From Pseudoalteromonas sp. '520P1 No. 423' (GTDB lineage Bacteria > Pseudomonadota > Gammaproteobacteria > Enterobacterales > Alteromonadaceae), in NCBI RefSeq assembly GCF_001269985.1, contig NZ_BBZB01000002.1:930001-994000 (forward strand): a stretch of DNA of 64,000 nt, written 5' to 3'. The translations under genes were made by a program, and so were the position numbers. The notes below the pieces were generated by a model that saw only the letters and a list, made by a program, of their open reading frames with translations, did not search any database and had not been told where the DNA came from. Positions 15,202 through 22,930 of the stretch are shown here, in pieces; the stretch's first letter is position 1; each line of letters starts with the position of its first letter.

Positions 15202-15301
15202 ATGGGCTCTCCATTTTTTGACTGTTTACACTTTCAATATGGCACAAATGCCAATTGGATGGGGAGTCCATATCATTCGTTAAATGCCCTAGGAGGTTTT
15301 G

Positions 15302-15910
15302 GTGAATTTAAAATGGATTTTTGTAACGTCAGCATTTTTTGTTTCTCAAGTAAATGCAATTGATGTGATTGCTTTATATAAAGAAGATCAAGAAGTCCGT
15401 ACTCATCTACGGTCGCTTCCTAAAAATGAAGTTAGAAAATATATAACTGAGGTTATGCTCCCAGGAGATAAAGCTCGACTTTCTCAGGTCGAAAACTTAC
15501 TAAATGGCACTGATAGTTTATCCTCTGAAGAATACTTTGCAGCGGCTATGATAATGCAGCATGGCTCAGAACCAAAGCATTACAAAATGGCAATGGAGCT
15601 TTCAAAAAAATCAGCTTCGCTTGATCCAAATAATAAAAACGCTAATTGGTTATCTTGTGCTGCTGAGGATAGATATCTTCTAAAAGTTGGTAAACCTCAA
15701 GTATGGGGAACTCAATTAGATAGAAAAATGAATGCTGAAGGAACACATGAAATTTACTATTTAGAAAATTTCAATAAAAATGCTCGTCCTGATGAACAAA
15801 GAAAATTGTGTGGCATCCCAACTCTGGCTGAAATTCAATCCAGACTTGAGGTAATGGCAAAATTAACTGATAGAAATAAACAATACAGTTTATGGAAAAC
15901 GGGCACTTAA
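15302..15910 (+). CDS. Secreted hypothetical protein of cassette 2
   Basis: A 202-residue protein with a signal peptide (about residues 1-20, KWIFVTSAFFVSQVNA) and a helical mature part containing SSEEYFAAAMIMQHGSEPKH and AMELSKKSASLDPNNKNANW, a Sel1/TPR-like helix pair. No family is assigned. AGGAGG (15291-15296) lies 5 bases before GTG 15302; the preceding TTG 15299 is too close. The gene fills its cassette: it begins 22 bases after the R' site of attC 1, and its stop lies inside the R'' arm of attC 2. Confidence 0.7.
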   Translation: MNLKWIFVTSAFFVSQVNAIDVIALYKEDQEVRTHLRSLPKNEVRKYITEVMLPGDKARLSQVENLLNGTDSLSSEEYFAAAMIMQHGSEPKHYKMAMELSKKSASLDPNNKNANWLSCAAEDRYLLKVGKPQVWGTQLDRKMNAEGTHEIYYLENFNKNARPDEQRKLCGIPTLAEIQSRLEVMAKLTDRNKQYSLWKTGT

Positions 15911-16006
15911 CAAGCTGTTAAATCAGGGCAAATAACAGTTGGCTTTTTGCTCCTGCGTCGCTTATTTTAGCCAACAATTATTTGCCCATTAACGAGGGCG
16001 TTAGTT
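15905..16006 (+). other. attC site 2
   Basis: R'' ACTTAAC (15905-15911), a long stem GGGCAAATAACAGTTGGCT pairing with AGCCAACAATTATTTGCCC, a loop with GCTCCTGCGTCGC, and R' GTTAGTT (16000-16006). The R'' arm GGGCACTTAAC (15901-15911) is complementary, with one mismatch, to the cassette's own beginning GTTAAATGCCC (15279-15289), as the integron mechanism requires. The site looks intact and could be recombined by an integrase acting in trans; none is in the window. Confidence 0.88.
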
Positions 16007-16021
16007 TGTCATGGAGGTCAA

Positions 16022-16255
16022 TTGAAAACTTTAAAAATTCTCTTGGGAGCAGGACTTATTATATTTGGTATTCTTGAATTGAAAGTTTCTCCAGATAATC
16101 TTTTAATAGCGGTTTCTTCAATAGTTTTTGGTGCAATTTCGCTATTAACTTCAGTGAATTTCAAATCCAATAAAAAAGGTGGCGACTGGACCAGTAGTTC
16201 ACATATCAACTGGAGTAACTCGGATAGCGGTGATAGCAGTGGCGGCGGTGAATAA
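16022..16255 (+). CDS. Small membrane protein of cassette 3
   Basis: A 77-residue protein with two membrane segments (LKILLGAGLIIFGILELKV and LLIAVSSIVFGAISLLTSV) and a Ser/Gly-rich polar tail (SNSDSGDSSGGGE). Start is TTG 16022, the only start codon placed behind the GGAGGT site (16013-16018). It begins just after the R' of attC 2. Function unknown. Confidence 0.6.
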   Translation: MKTLKILLGAGLIIFGILELKVSPDNLLIAVSSIVFGAISLLTSVNFKSNKKGGDWTSSSHINWSNSDSGDSSGGGE

Positions 16256-16256
16256 A

Positions 16257-16290
16257 CAAACTAACAAATCACTGTAAGGCCGAAATGTGG
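16257..16290 (+). other. attC site 3, left arm only
   Basis: CAAACTAAC (16257-16265) is an exact reverse complement of the cassette 3 beginning GTTAGTTTG (16000-16008), which identifies it as the R'' arm of this cassette's attC. The following TCACTGTAAGGCC could be the L'' region, but no matching right half follows; instead repeat A begins at about 16306. The site seems to have lost its right half. Confidence 0.65.
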
Positions 16291-16305
16291 TAAAAGTGAA
16301 CCGTA

Positions 16306-16380
16306 CAAAATACCCCAGACTGATGCGGCTATCTGCATCAAAATAACTAAGTCAGCTCGGTTTAACCGAGCAAAACATAA
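16306..16380. repeat. Repeat A, copy 4 (full length)
   Basis: ACAAAATACCCCAGAC, hairpin TGATGC/GCATCA (16321-16340), AAAATAACTAAGTC, hairpin GCTCGG-TTTAA-CCGAGC (16355-16371), AAAACATAA. Base changes in both arms of the second hairpin loop keep the stem, which suggests selection for structure. A partial further copy (AAAATACCCCAAAGTGATGC) is at about 17345-17364. Confidence 0.78.
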
Positions 16381-16499
16381 ACTCATCTATTTATTGCCAA
16401 TATTTTTGAACTTAATATAAATGTTAAATAAATGTATTTAAATTGCTCATATTTTCATGTTAACTTATAAGGCATGTAAATAAAGGGAATTATAGTTTT

Positions 16500-17237
16500 A
16501 TGAAAAAGCTTATTTTAGGTTGTATCTTTTTGGCACCAGTATTTTCTTCAGCTGCAGGATTTGATGAAATAATCCAAACTTGTAGCTCATTGAATACTTT
16601 TAATAATATGTATACAACTTGTCTTAATAATGGATTTTCTTATCCTCGCATTGATGTTCAATATTCATCATCGAATAATGGAGTTGTAGAGTTCTCAATT
16701 AAACAGGCTAAAATGGGGGGATCTGTTGTAGATCACCATGTTACATCAGCAATCAGAGTGAAAAGCACTGAAATATCTATAAGTCCTGCAATTCAAAATG
16801 CAATTGATGGATTAACGAGTGCTGCTAATAGTGGAGAAATAAAAACAAAGCCTAAAGGAGCTACTGGTTTCGTAAGTAGTCTTGTTCGCGATATTTTCGT
16901 TGGTGCATCAGGTAGCTTAACCGCTGACTGGTCTAAAAACGTATTATCCAATAAAGCCAGTGCTTCCAATGCTGATAGCCCTTTAATTATTATAACAGAT
17001 GAGGCTAGCAGACCTCTAGGAAGTGGTTACATTAATGACGGAAAACTAATGACAAATGTTCGTTTAACGACAGATAAAAATGGTAATCACTCATGGACTG
17101 GAACTACTTCTTTTGGAGAGGGGGTTAAAATAGTAAATAATTGGGGTGGTTTTAAAGGGGGTGGCACTACATGTAAAGTTACCTACACAGGAACTGAAGA
17201 TGAAATGGTAACTAACGTTATTTGCTATAGAGACTGA
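16500..17237 (+). CDS. Secreted hypothetical protein
   Basis: A 245-residue protein with a signal peptide (KKLILGCIFLAPVFSSAA). Two Cys pairs are suggested (TCSSLNTFNNMYTTCLNNG near residues 28-45; TTCKV and VICYRD near the C-terminus). The middle is Ser/Asn/Gly-rich and likely beta. I recognise no family. It stands alone between a repeat A copy and a repeat-rich noncoding stretch, and its base usage resembles that of the cassette genes. Confidence 0.6.
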   Translation: MKKLILGCIFLAPVFSSAAGFDEIIQTCSSLNTFNNMYTTCLNNGFSYPRIDVQYSSSNNGVVEFSIKQAKMGGSVVDHHVTSAIRVKSTEISISPAIQNAIDGLTSAANSGEIKTKPKGATGFVSSLVRDIFVGASGSLTADWSKNVLSNKASASNADSPLIIITDEASRPLGSGYINDGKLMTNVRLTTDKNGNHSWTGTTSFGEGVKIVNNWGGFKGGGTTCKVTYTGTEDEMVTNVICYRD

Positions 17238-17809
17238 TTCAAATAAAAGTTTTCAGTAAATCATTTTGTCATGTTAGAGTGTGTATCCTTAACCAAACTA
17301 TGTTAATTAAGATTAACACATGCATAGATTCATCAGTTGAATAAAAATACCCCAAAGTGATGCAAAACCCTCTATGTTTTGATTCACGTTCCTAAAAGTG
17401 CGGCTCTGTAGGCCGAATTCTTTGGTTTTAGATAAAGTAATTTAGAGGCTAAAACCGTGCAAAACATATATGTTTTGATTCATTCCTGAAAATGGCGTAA
17501 ATAAAAGCCTTATATATCAATTATAGCTGTTCACAATATCAGGAAATTAATGAACCACTTTGTAGGTGGTTGGATCAAAGTGATGCATTACTTAGTAATT
17601 TTTTAAATGACAATTAAAATAATAATATAATTTCATTAGAGATAAAATTAATATCACGACAGACCGCTTTGTAGGAATAGCAATCGTTAACGAGACAAAT
17701 GCCAACGGCAGCTATTCGCTCATAACTGCCTGTAGGTGAAAATGAACCTATTCATCAAGACTGTAAGATCAGATATGAGTTACTACATATTAATTTGTTA
17801 CATATTAAT
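17238..17809. other. Noncoding stretch with short palindromes and TGTAGG hairpins
   Basis: No gene is seen. There is a perfect 18-bp palindrome CAAAACATATATGTTTTG (17460-17477) and a degenerate relative GCAAAACCCTCTATGTTTTG (17362-17381), each followed by ATTCA and TTCC. Several small hairpins share a TGTAGG core: CGGCTCTGTAGGCCG (17401-17415), CCACTTTGTAGGTGG, CCGCTTTGTAGG and TGCCTGTAGGTG. They look like dispersed repetitive elements. Confidence 0.55.
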
Positions 17810-18256
17810 TTAACTTGGTACATGCCAAAAGAATCGCTGTTTTTCTTTACTTAGCGCACCAAGCTTTTTATAAAATGAAATGGCAGGAAAATTACTTTTT
17901 GGTGTTTGCCATTCAACTTTACTAATTTTTTGTTTTTTAGCAAAAATTTTAACTTGTTGCATTAAATCCTTTCCAAGCCCATAACCTCTTATTTTATCGA
18001 CTAAATATAAGCAATCTAAGTATAAATACCAATCCATATCCCATGTTGAAAACTGTTTAACAACAGACATATAGCCCAATATTTCATTGCCAGATTCAAC
18101 TAAAAAAAGTGTAATCGGTAGCGAATTAAGATCAATTAAACTGTCATGTTTTATGGTGAGTTTTAATGGCTGTCCTTCAAATTCAGCATGTGCTTCCATT
18201 AACTTTATTATAGATTTATTGTCCTGCTTGCTAGCTAACCTGATCTGATACTTCAT
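17810..18256 (-). CDS. GNAT-family N-acetyltransferase
   Basis: A 148-residue protein with the GNAT fold: IRLASKQDNKSIIKLMEAHA at the start, strand 4 WYLYLDCLYLV, the acetyl-CoA loop DKIRGYGLGKDLMQQV (RGxGxG form), then WQTPKSNFPAISFYKKLGAL, the usual C-terminal motif. The acceptor substrate cannot be read. Single gene. Confidence 0.88.
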   Translation of the reverse strand: MKYQIRLASKQDNKSIIKLMEAHAEFEGQPLKLTIKHDSLIDLNSLPITLFLVESGNEILGYMSVVKQFSTWDMDWYLYLDCLYLVDKIRGYGLGKDLMQQVKIFAKKQKISKVEWQTPKSNFPAISFYKKLGALSKEKQRFFWHVPS

Positions 18257-18355
18257 ATGTATTACTCACTTATATCTAATTAAGGTTAATTGGATAGCAT
18301 GTTTACCACATCACATTTTATAGCTTGATGTGGTTTATTAATTTAAAAATATTAG

Positions 18356-18778
18356 CTAACTTTGAACCTCTGTGTTCCGACGTTTTACAGGGTAGCGCTC
18401 AAAGTCTTCCCAGTAATGAATTCCACCTATCATTTCCTTTACAGCAAAGCCTAATTTGGAAATTTTTAATGCAGCTTTTGTTGCACCATTACAACCAGGG
18501 CCCCAGCAGTAAACTACAAATAAAGTATCTTTAGGATATCTTTCAAATGATTTTTCATTGATTTGGCTATGAGGAATATTTAAAGCAGTGATAGCGTGGC
18601 TTTTATCAAATGCTTGCTCTGAGCGGACATCTAACAAAAGATAATTGTTAGTCTTGTCTTTTATATCGGCATATACATCTGAGCAATCAGTTTCATTTGC
18701 GAGTTTGTTTGAAAAAAACTCACCAGCTTGTTGCTTAGATGCCACGGGGTAACTAAATGCATTACTTTGAAAAGTCAT
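18356..18778 (-). CDS. Rhodanese-like sulfurtransferase
   Basis: A 140-residue single-domain rhodanese: YLLLDVRSEQAFDKSHAITA, ALNIPHSQIN, and the active-site loop VVYCWGPGCNGATKAA, whose first Cys is the expected persulfide carrier. It ends with MIGGIHYWEDFERYPV, the usual GG.. W closure. The N-terminal 40 residues precede the domain and may be a lid. Proteins of this form occur in cyanide/thiosulfate sulfur transfer, but the substrate is unknown. Confidence 0.88.
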   Translation of the reverse strand: MTFQSNAFSYPVASKQQAGEFFSNKLANETDCSDVYADIKDKTNNYLLLDVRSEQAFDKSHAITALNIPHSQINEKSFERYPKDTLFVVYCWGPGCNGATKAALKISKLGFAVKEMIGGIHYWEDFERYPVKRRNTEVQS

Positions 18779-18970
18779 AATTTTTTCCTATTTAAATATG
18801 CAGTCAATCTTTTTGGATGAAACTAATTTAACGTGATTTGAGAGGTAGTAAAATTCACGATTTCTGAAGACTATATTCAACTTATATGAACAGTAGTGTG
18901 ATTTGTTGATATTAAATGAATGATGAGGGGAATGATTTTCTCCCCTTAATTTATATAACTCATATGCAAT

Positions 18971-19466
18971 CTATGAGTTGACTACTTGATTGGTTAAAAT
19001 ATCGCCTTGATTAAATTGAGAAATGTTTATCAAAGTGGTTTGTACAATTTCTTGCATTGCTTGTTCTGTAAAAAACCCTTGATGACCTGTGATCAACACA
19101 TTAGGAAAAGTGAGTAAACGTTGGAATATATCATCATCAATTATTTTATCGCTCATGTCTTTAAAAAATAGATTGGACTCTTGTTCGTAAACACCTAGTG
19201 CGAGATTACTGATTTTTTGTTCTTTTTCACCTAAGCTACTTTGTTCTGTAACAGTTGATAGCTGTTCAGAAGAGCTGGAAACGCCGATAATAGCTCCTGA
19301 AATTTGACCCACTGTAACATTAAGTTTTTTGACCATATTTCCTAGCGCGTTAAACAATTGTGCTATTTCATCATTTGAACTTAGTTAAATTTTTTAGTTA
19401 AATCATCTTGATCAGACATAACTGAATGTTTAATATTTTGTGGTTTTTAGAAATAATCAGTCGAAT
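18971..19466 (-). pseudogene. Chimeric remnant: chemoreceptor fragment fused to D-lactate dehydrogenase C-terminus
   Basis: The minus-strand frame starting at ATG 19357 reads first as chemoreceptor HAMP/signalling sequence (FNALGNMVKKLNVTVGQISG, then SSSEQLSTVTEQSS) and then, without a stop, as the C-terminus of an LdhA-type D-lactate dehydrogenase (LGVYEQESNLFFKDMSDKII, then LITGHQGFFTEQAMQEIVQT). Upstream, MSDQDDLTKKFN followed after a one-base frameshift by SSNDEIAQLFNALG extends the chemoreceptor part to about 19466. A deletion joining two genes is the simplest explanation. Neither activity is possible. Confidence 0.7.
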
Positions 19467-19601
19467 CACAACCAGGGTATTATAAATAAAATTATCTGGT
19501 TAAGTTATAAATTGGTTTGCGGTAATATTTATTACTGGTTAATGTAATGTCGTTCGACATTAATTATTTCTTAAAATTCACTTTTTAATAAGGAAATTTA
19601 T

Positions 19602-20483
19602 ATGGCAACCGCTAGCTGGGAAAATGACCCGAGTTCTAATATATGGAACAATGATCTGAATTAGGAACCTAATGAGGTACCACAAACTTGTGCTATTTTT
19701 AAATCTTCGGCAATAACTGACATCAACTTTATATCTCAAAGCGAAGCCAAGGTTAATTCGATTGAGTTTTTAGAAGATGCATCTTCATTTACATTTAATT
19801 TCTCAACTTCAAAAAGTGCAGCATTAACAATTTCAGGCTCAGGCGTTAAGAATAATTCAATAAAAAATCAAAATTTTATTGTTGCCTGTGAAACTACTGG
19901 ATATGAAGCACCTCAACTTATGTTTTTAAATTCAGCATCTGCTGGTGACAAAGGCGTTGTTTATATTGCAGGTCCTTAAAGTAAACATGTTAAAGGAGGT
20001 GGTGTTATTCGTTTTTGTGATACTTCAGTTGCAGGAACCGCACAATTTTTTGCCTGGACTGGTGCTGGTAAGCCTACAGAACCTAGTACTGTTGGCGGTG
20101 AAATAAGTTTTGGTGATAATTCATCAGCTGATAATGCATCAATTGAATTAAACGGAAATGGCACACTTAATATTGGCGATCATGTTAATGATCTCACTAT
20201 TCACTCTTTAGAAGTTAATAAAGGAATTATAAGCACTCAACTTGGAAATGATGTAATCGCATTAAAGATAAATGGTGATTTTAAATTAAATTCTAAGATC
20301 ACTTCATTTTCATTTTGGAAAAAAGACGCTGGCGGCTTTGAGTTTAATAAGACATACACAATTTTAAAATCTACAACACTAAATTCTCTAAATGAAAAAC
20401 AATTTAGTGGTAATGCGATTTGTGGTGTTGAACCTAGTTTCAATATTTTAAATAATACATTGCAAGTGACATTTTATAATTAA
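19602..20483 (+). pseudogene. Autotransporter-repeat-like protein with two in-frame stops
   Basis: A single frame of 293 codons runs from ATG 19602 (AGGAAA upstream) to TAA 20481, interrupted only by TAG at 19662 and TAA at 19977; there is no frameshift. The text (MATASWENDPSSNIWNNDLN, INFISQSEAKVNSIEFLEDA, ALTISGSGVKNNS) matches beta-helix proteins of the autotransporter-associated repeat type, in which the first stop falls at the expected Trp of a W-x-P motif (TGG to TAG). Nonfunctional unless stops are suppressed. Confidence 0.7.
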
Positions 20484-20497
20484 AAGTTGTAATAAAT

Positions 20498-20520
20498 GGC
20501 ACTTATGAGTGCCTTTTTTT
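20498..20520 (+). terminator. Terminator after the beta-helix pseudogene
   Basis: GGCAC-TTATGA-GTGCC followed by seven T's; a clean intrinsic terminator still present behind the dead gene. Confidence 0.85.
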
Positions 20521-20598
20521 ATTAAAAATGATTGTTAAATTGTCATAAAACATCTGTATCTTGGAATAAAAGTTTCCATTATGAAAGGATAGGTTAAG

Positions 20599-20889
20599 AT
20601 GAAAATGAATCAGTTATTATCTCAATTAACCCCTGAACAAGCGCGTAAACATGTCGTTATAAAAAATAAAGATAAAAGTAATGCTTCGGGTGAAATATCT
20701 TTATCTCTAAATCTCGGGGATAGTGTGGTACCACTTGATGTTTTAGAGCCAGGTACAACTGTTCTAAAAGTTAAAAAAGATCAAGTATATAATGTAATAG
20801 AAGACTTAAAAGGTGCGATAAACCGAGGTGCTTTTGATGATGCATTTGCAGTTGTGATTAAAAAATATGAAAGTTATTTGATGGGGTAG
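20599..20889 (+). CDS. Small hypothetical protein
   Basis: A 96-residue cytoplasmic protein (MKMNQLLSQLTPEQARKHVV at the start; GDSVVPLDVLEPGTTVLKVK; ends YESYLMG). AAGGATAGG lies upstream of ATG 20599. No family recognised. Confidence 0.55.
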   Translation: MKMNQLLSQLTPEQARKHVVIKNKDKSNASGEISLSLNLGDSVVPLDVLEPGTTVLKVKKDQVYNVIEDLKGAINRGAFDDAFAVVIKKYESYLMG

Positions 20890-20955
20890 TTTATTAAAAG
20901 ACTCTATGCTTTAAAATATTAAGAGACTTATTGGTGTTAATATATGTGGAAGATA

Positions 20956-20982
20956 GGTCATCCTAGATACTTAAGGATGACC
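20956..20982. terminator. Hairpin after the lipoprotein gene
   Basis: GGTCATCCT (20956-20964) and AGGATGACC (20974-20982) form a 9-bp stem 8 bases beyond the end of the minus-strand operon. Confidence 0.6.
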
Positions 20983-20989
20983 GACTATA

Positions 20990-21961
20990 TTAAAGGGTAA
21001 TTGAAACCGCGCAATGATCGCTTAGCATCTCATCTTCTTTCATATTTTCAAAATTATGAATAACAGCCTTCTTATCTGCGTAATTAGCTTTAGAACCACC
21101 AATGATAATATGATCTATAGGTGCAGGGTATCTTGGGTGACAACCAATCATATTTTTTGTGCTCAGGTGCAATGTTGAACTTTGGTTATTTGTATTATTG
21201 CTTAACACTTCAAAAAGTTTGTTTTGTCCAGTTGCTAACCTGTGGTTAAAATCTCCTAACATGATAAAAGGTGTATTCGCTGACTCTCGTTGCTCAAGCC
21301 AAGAATCTAAAATAGGCGCTTGTTTCTCTAATACCTGACACGCTCTTTTATCGCTGTTTGAAAAATCATCAACAAAACAGCCACTTTTTAGGTGGACGTT
21401 TAAAATTTCTGTATTACCCAGAGTGGTATTAACAGTAATAGCTAAACCATTTCTAAGACCTGGCATATCTAAATTAAATTGATTGTTATGTGTTATATCA
21501 ACGATATCAATTGATTTATGCACTGCGAAGGCGACTTTTTGTTGCGTTGATTTATAGTTACTTTCTCTGCAATCGTAAATTGGACTATCTTCACGTTCTG
21601 ACATAATGATTTGCCAGTTATTTTCAGGAAATACAGCTTTTAATGCTTCCTTTGAAGCGACTTCTTGTAATGCGACAATATTTGCATCTAGACTATTGGC
21701 GTAGCTGCGAAGTTTTTCGATATCTTGTTGGCTTCTTGGCTTACAGCCTGTGTTACTTGGAAAAGCTAAGTGCTCAATATTCCATGTTGCAACTGTCAGA
21801 GGTGCATGATGCGCAAGATCAGAAGCTGATTCAGCATGCTCATGTTGAGGATGTGCATGTTGAGGATGTGCATGTTGAGGATGTGCATGTTGAGGATGTT
21901 CACATCCTGATAGCGCAGACATAAATGCTGGAATAGCAAAGGCTTTTAATACTTTATTCAT
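20990..21961 (-). CDS. Endonuclease/exonuclease/phosphatase-fold lipoprotein with His-rich leader
   Basis: Probable outer-membrane or periplasmic lipoprotein: MNKVLKAFAIPAFMSALSGC ends in a lipobox (LSGC). A His-rich linker follows, four HPQHA/E units (about residues 10-27 of the mature part), then the EEP domain with LTVATWNIEHLAF, IVALQEVASKEA, LNVHLKSGCFVDD, FIMLGDFNHRL and MLSDHCAVSITL, the catalytic Asn, Glu, His and Asp positions of this phosphodiesterase fold. ATG 21961 overlaps the folE2 stop by 8 bases; starts at 21973 or TTG 21982 are possible. The operon with folE2 behind a Zur site and the His repeats suggest a zinc-related role, but the substrate (nucleic acid, phospholipid or other phosphodiester) is unknown. 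Confidence 0.8.
   Translation of the reverse strand: MNKVLKAFAIPAFMSALSGCEHPQHAHPQHAHPQHAHPQHEHAESASDLAHHAPLTVATWNIEHLAFPSNTGCKPRSQQDIEKLRSYANSLDANIVALQEVASKEALKAVFPENNWQIIMSEREDSPIYDCRESNYKSTQQKVAFAVHKSIDIVDITHNNQFNLDMPGLRNGLAITVNTTLGNTEILNVHLKSGCFVDDFSNSDKRACQVLEKQAPILDSWLEQRESANTPFIMLGDFNHRLATGQNKLFEVLSNNTNNQSSTLHLSTKNMIGCHPRYPAPIDHIIIGGSKANYADKKAVIHNFENMKEDEMLSDHCAVSITL
21841..21900. repeat. Four 15-bp tandem repeats encoding the His-rich linker
   Basis: CATGTTGAGGATGTG is repeated four times almost perfectly and encodes the HPQHA units on the minus strand. Copy number could vary by slippage. Confidence 0.85.
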
Positions 21962-22862
21962 AAGGTTGCTCATTGTGATCAATTACTACAGCATTGTGTG
22001 CATGTAGACTTTCTTGATGCTCTACTTTAAACCAATACCCACTAAAATTACTATTACTTTCAAGAGATTGTTTCAATCTTCTTGCAGCATCTTCACAAAA
22101 CATTAGATTTTCAGCGTTTAATTTAGCAAATGCTTGTTCATCTTCTCTTTTCACTGCTGTTTGCACAGGCGTGCCAATCACTTTTTCAAAATCAAGTATA
22201 AGCTGATTTAAATCTGGTAATTGCTCGTTTTTCAATGCTAATTTTAAATAAGCATATGAACGTTGGCTATGAGCTGTTGCTGCTGTATTTTTTTCTGAAA
22301 TAATCCATTCAAGCAACGCATCTTTATCTATTGATTGGGAGGTGAAATTTTCTGACAATTTATCGCTTAAAGCTTGTCTAGATAATGCTGATGAACACGG
22401 ACAAGTACTAGAATAAGGAATGGTCAAGGATAATTGGGTTTGCATTTGACCTTGAACATACGCTCGTGAAATAGCAATTGGATAGCTTTGATAACCAAAT
22501 TCGTTACTCAATAAAGCAGGTTTTTGGATGGTTAATTCAAATGAAAGATTAATTTTTGCAGATTCACTAAGACCTTCTTGTGATTGAATAATTTCATGAA
22601 GTAAACGTGATAGTGTTTCACCTGTTAAGTGATGTGACGTGAGTTTATCTTTTAACTTTAAATACAACCTAGACATATGAATGCCTTTCGCTTCAGGTTT
22701 ATCTAAACTTACAAAAATATCTGCTTTAGCAGTAACAGGCGAGGTTGAATCTAAATGCGGTACGGATATTGGAAGTGCGATTGCCTCCATACCAACCCAT
22801 CGAAGAGGTAGTTGTGTTAGCGCCCGTTGGCCAGAAGTAACGTCAGGTAAATTTATATTCAT
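21954..22862 (-). CDS. folE2: Zinc-independent GTP cyclohydrolase (FolE2, COG1469)
   Basis: Converts GTP to 7,8-dihydroneopterin triphosphate, the first step of folate synthesis, using a metal other than zinc. The 302-residue protein begins MNINLPDVTSGQRALTQLPL, contains PLRWVGMEAI, the active-site Cys region YSSTCPCSSALSRQAL, and ends with ENLMFCEDAARRLKQSLE and a His-containing tail (WFKVEHQESLHAHNAVV), all typical of FolE2. FolE2 normally backs up the zinc enzyme FolE during zinc starvation, consistent with the Zur site upstream of this operon. ATG 22862 fits the family start; a TTG 15 bases earlier is also possible. A small hairpin (AAGGCG/CGCCTT, 22894-22911) lies in the leader. Confidence 0.95.
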   Translation of the reverse strand: MNINLPDVTSGQRALTQLPLRWVGMEAIALPISVPHLDSTSPVTAKADIFVSLDKPEAKGIHMSRLYLKLKDKLTSHHLTGETLSRLLHEIIQSQEGLSESAKINLSFELTIQKPALLSNEFGYQSYPIAISRAYVQGQMQTQLSLTIPYSSTCPCSSALSRQALSDKLSENFTSQSIDKDALLEWIISEKNTAATAHSQRSYAYLKLALKNEQLPDLNQLILDFEKVIGTPVQTAVKREDEQAFAKLNAENLMFCEDAARRLKQSLESNSNFSGYWFKVEHQESLHAHNAVVIDHNEQPYE

Positions 22863-22930
22863 GTATTTTTTGTCCAATTTCTCTTTACTGAGAAGGCGTT
22901 GTTCGCCTTTTTATATATGTATTAAAAATG

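Larger units (their letters stand above)
13900..15271 (-). mobile_element. IS110-family element (IS1111 group) in the R' side of attC 1
   Basis: Perfect 11-bp subterminal inverted repeats ATGGACTCCCC (13900-13910) and GGGGAGTCCAT (15261-15271) bound an element of about 1.4 kb with a leftward transposase. A few further terminal bases on each side probably belong to it. Subterminal repeats plus insertion in an attC site match the described IS1111-attC group. Confidence 0.85.
12137..15285 (+). other. attC site 1, split by two IS110-family elements
   Basis: Three pieces belong to one attC recombination site. The R'' arm is ATTAACAAG (12138-12146). The central stem GGACGCAAAACGCTTGGCT (13825-13843) pairs with AGCCAAGCATTTATGCGCCC (13866-13885), with the usual unpaired GCGCTCCTTCGTCGC loop. 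The R' arm is GTTAAAT (15279-15285). The first IS lies between R'' and the stem, the second between the stem and R'. Joining the pieces gives an attC of about 100 bases, close in form to attC 2 at 15905-16006. Confidence 0.8.

Noticed and set aside
22894..22913. Hairpin with T-run between merC-like and folE2 genes
   Set aside because: The T-run follows the stem only on the plus strand, where nothing is transcribed toward it; it does not terminate the minus-strand operon.
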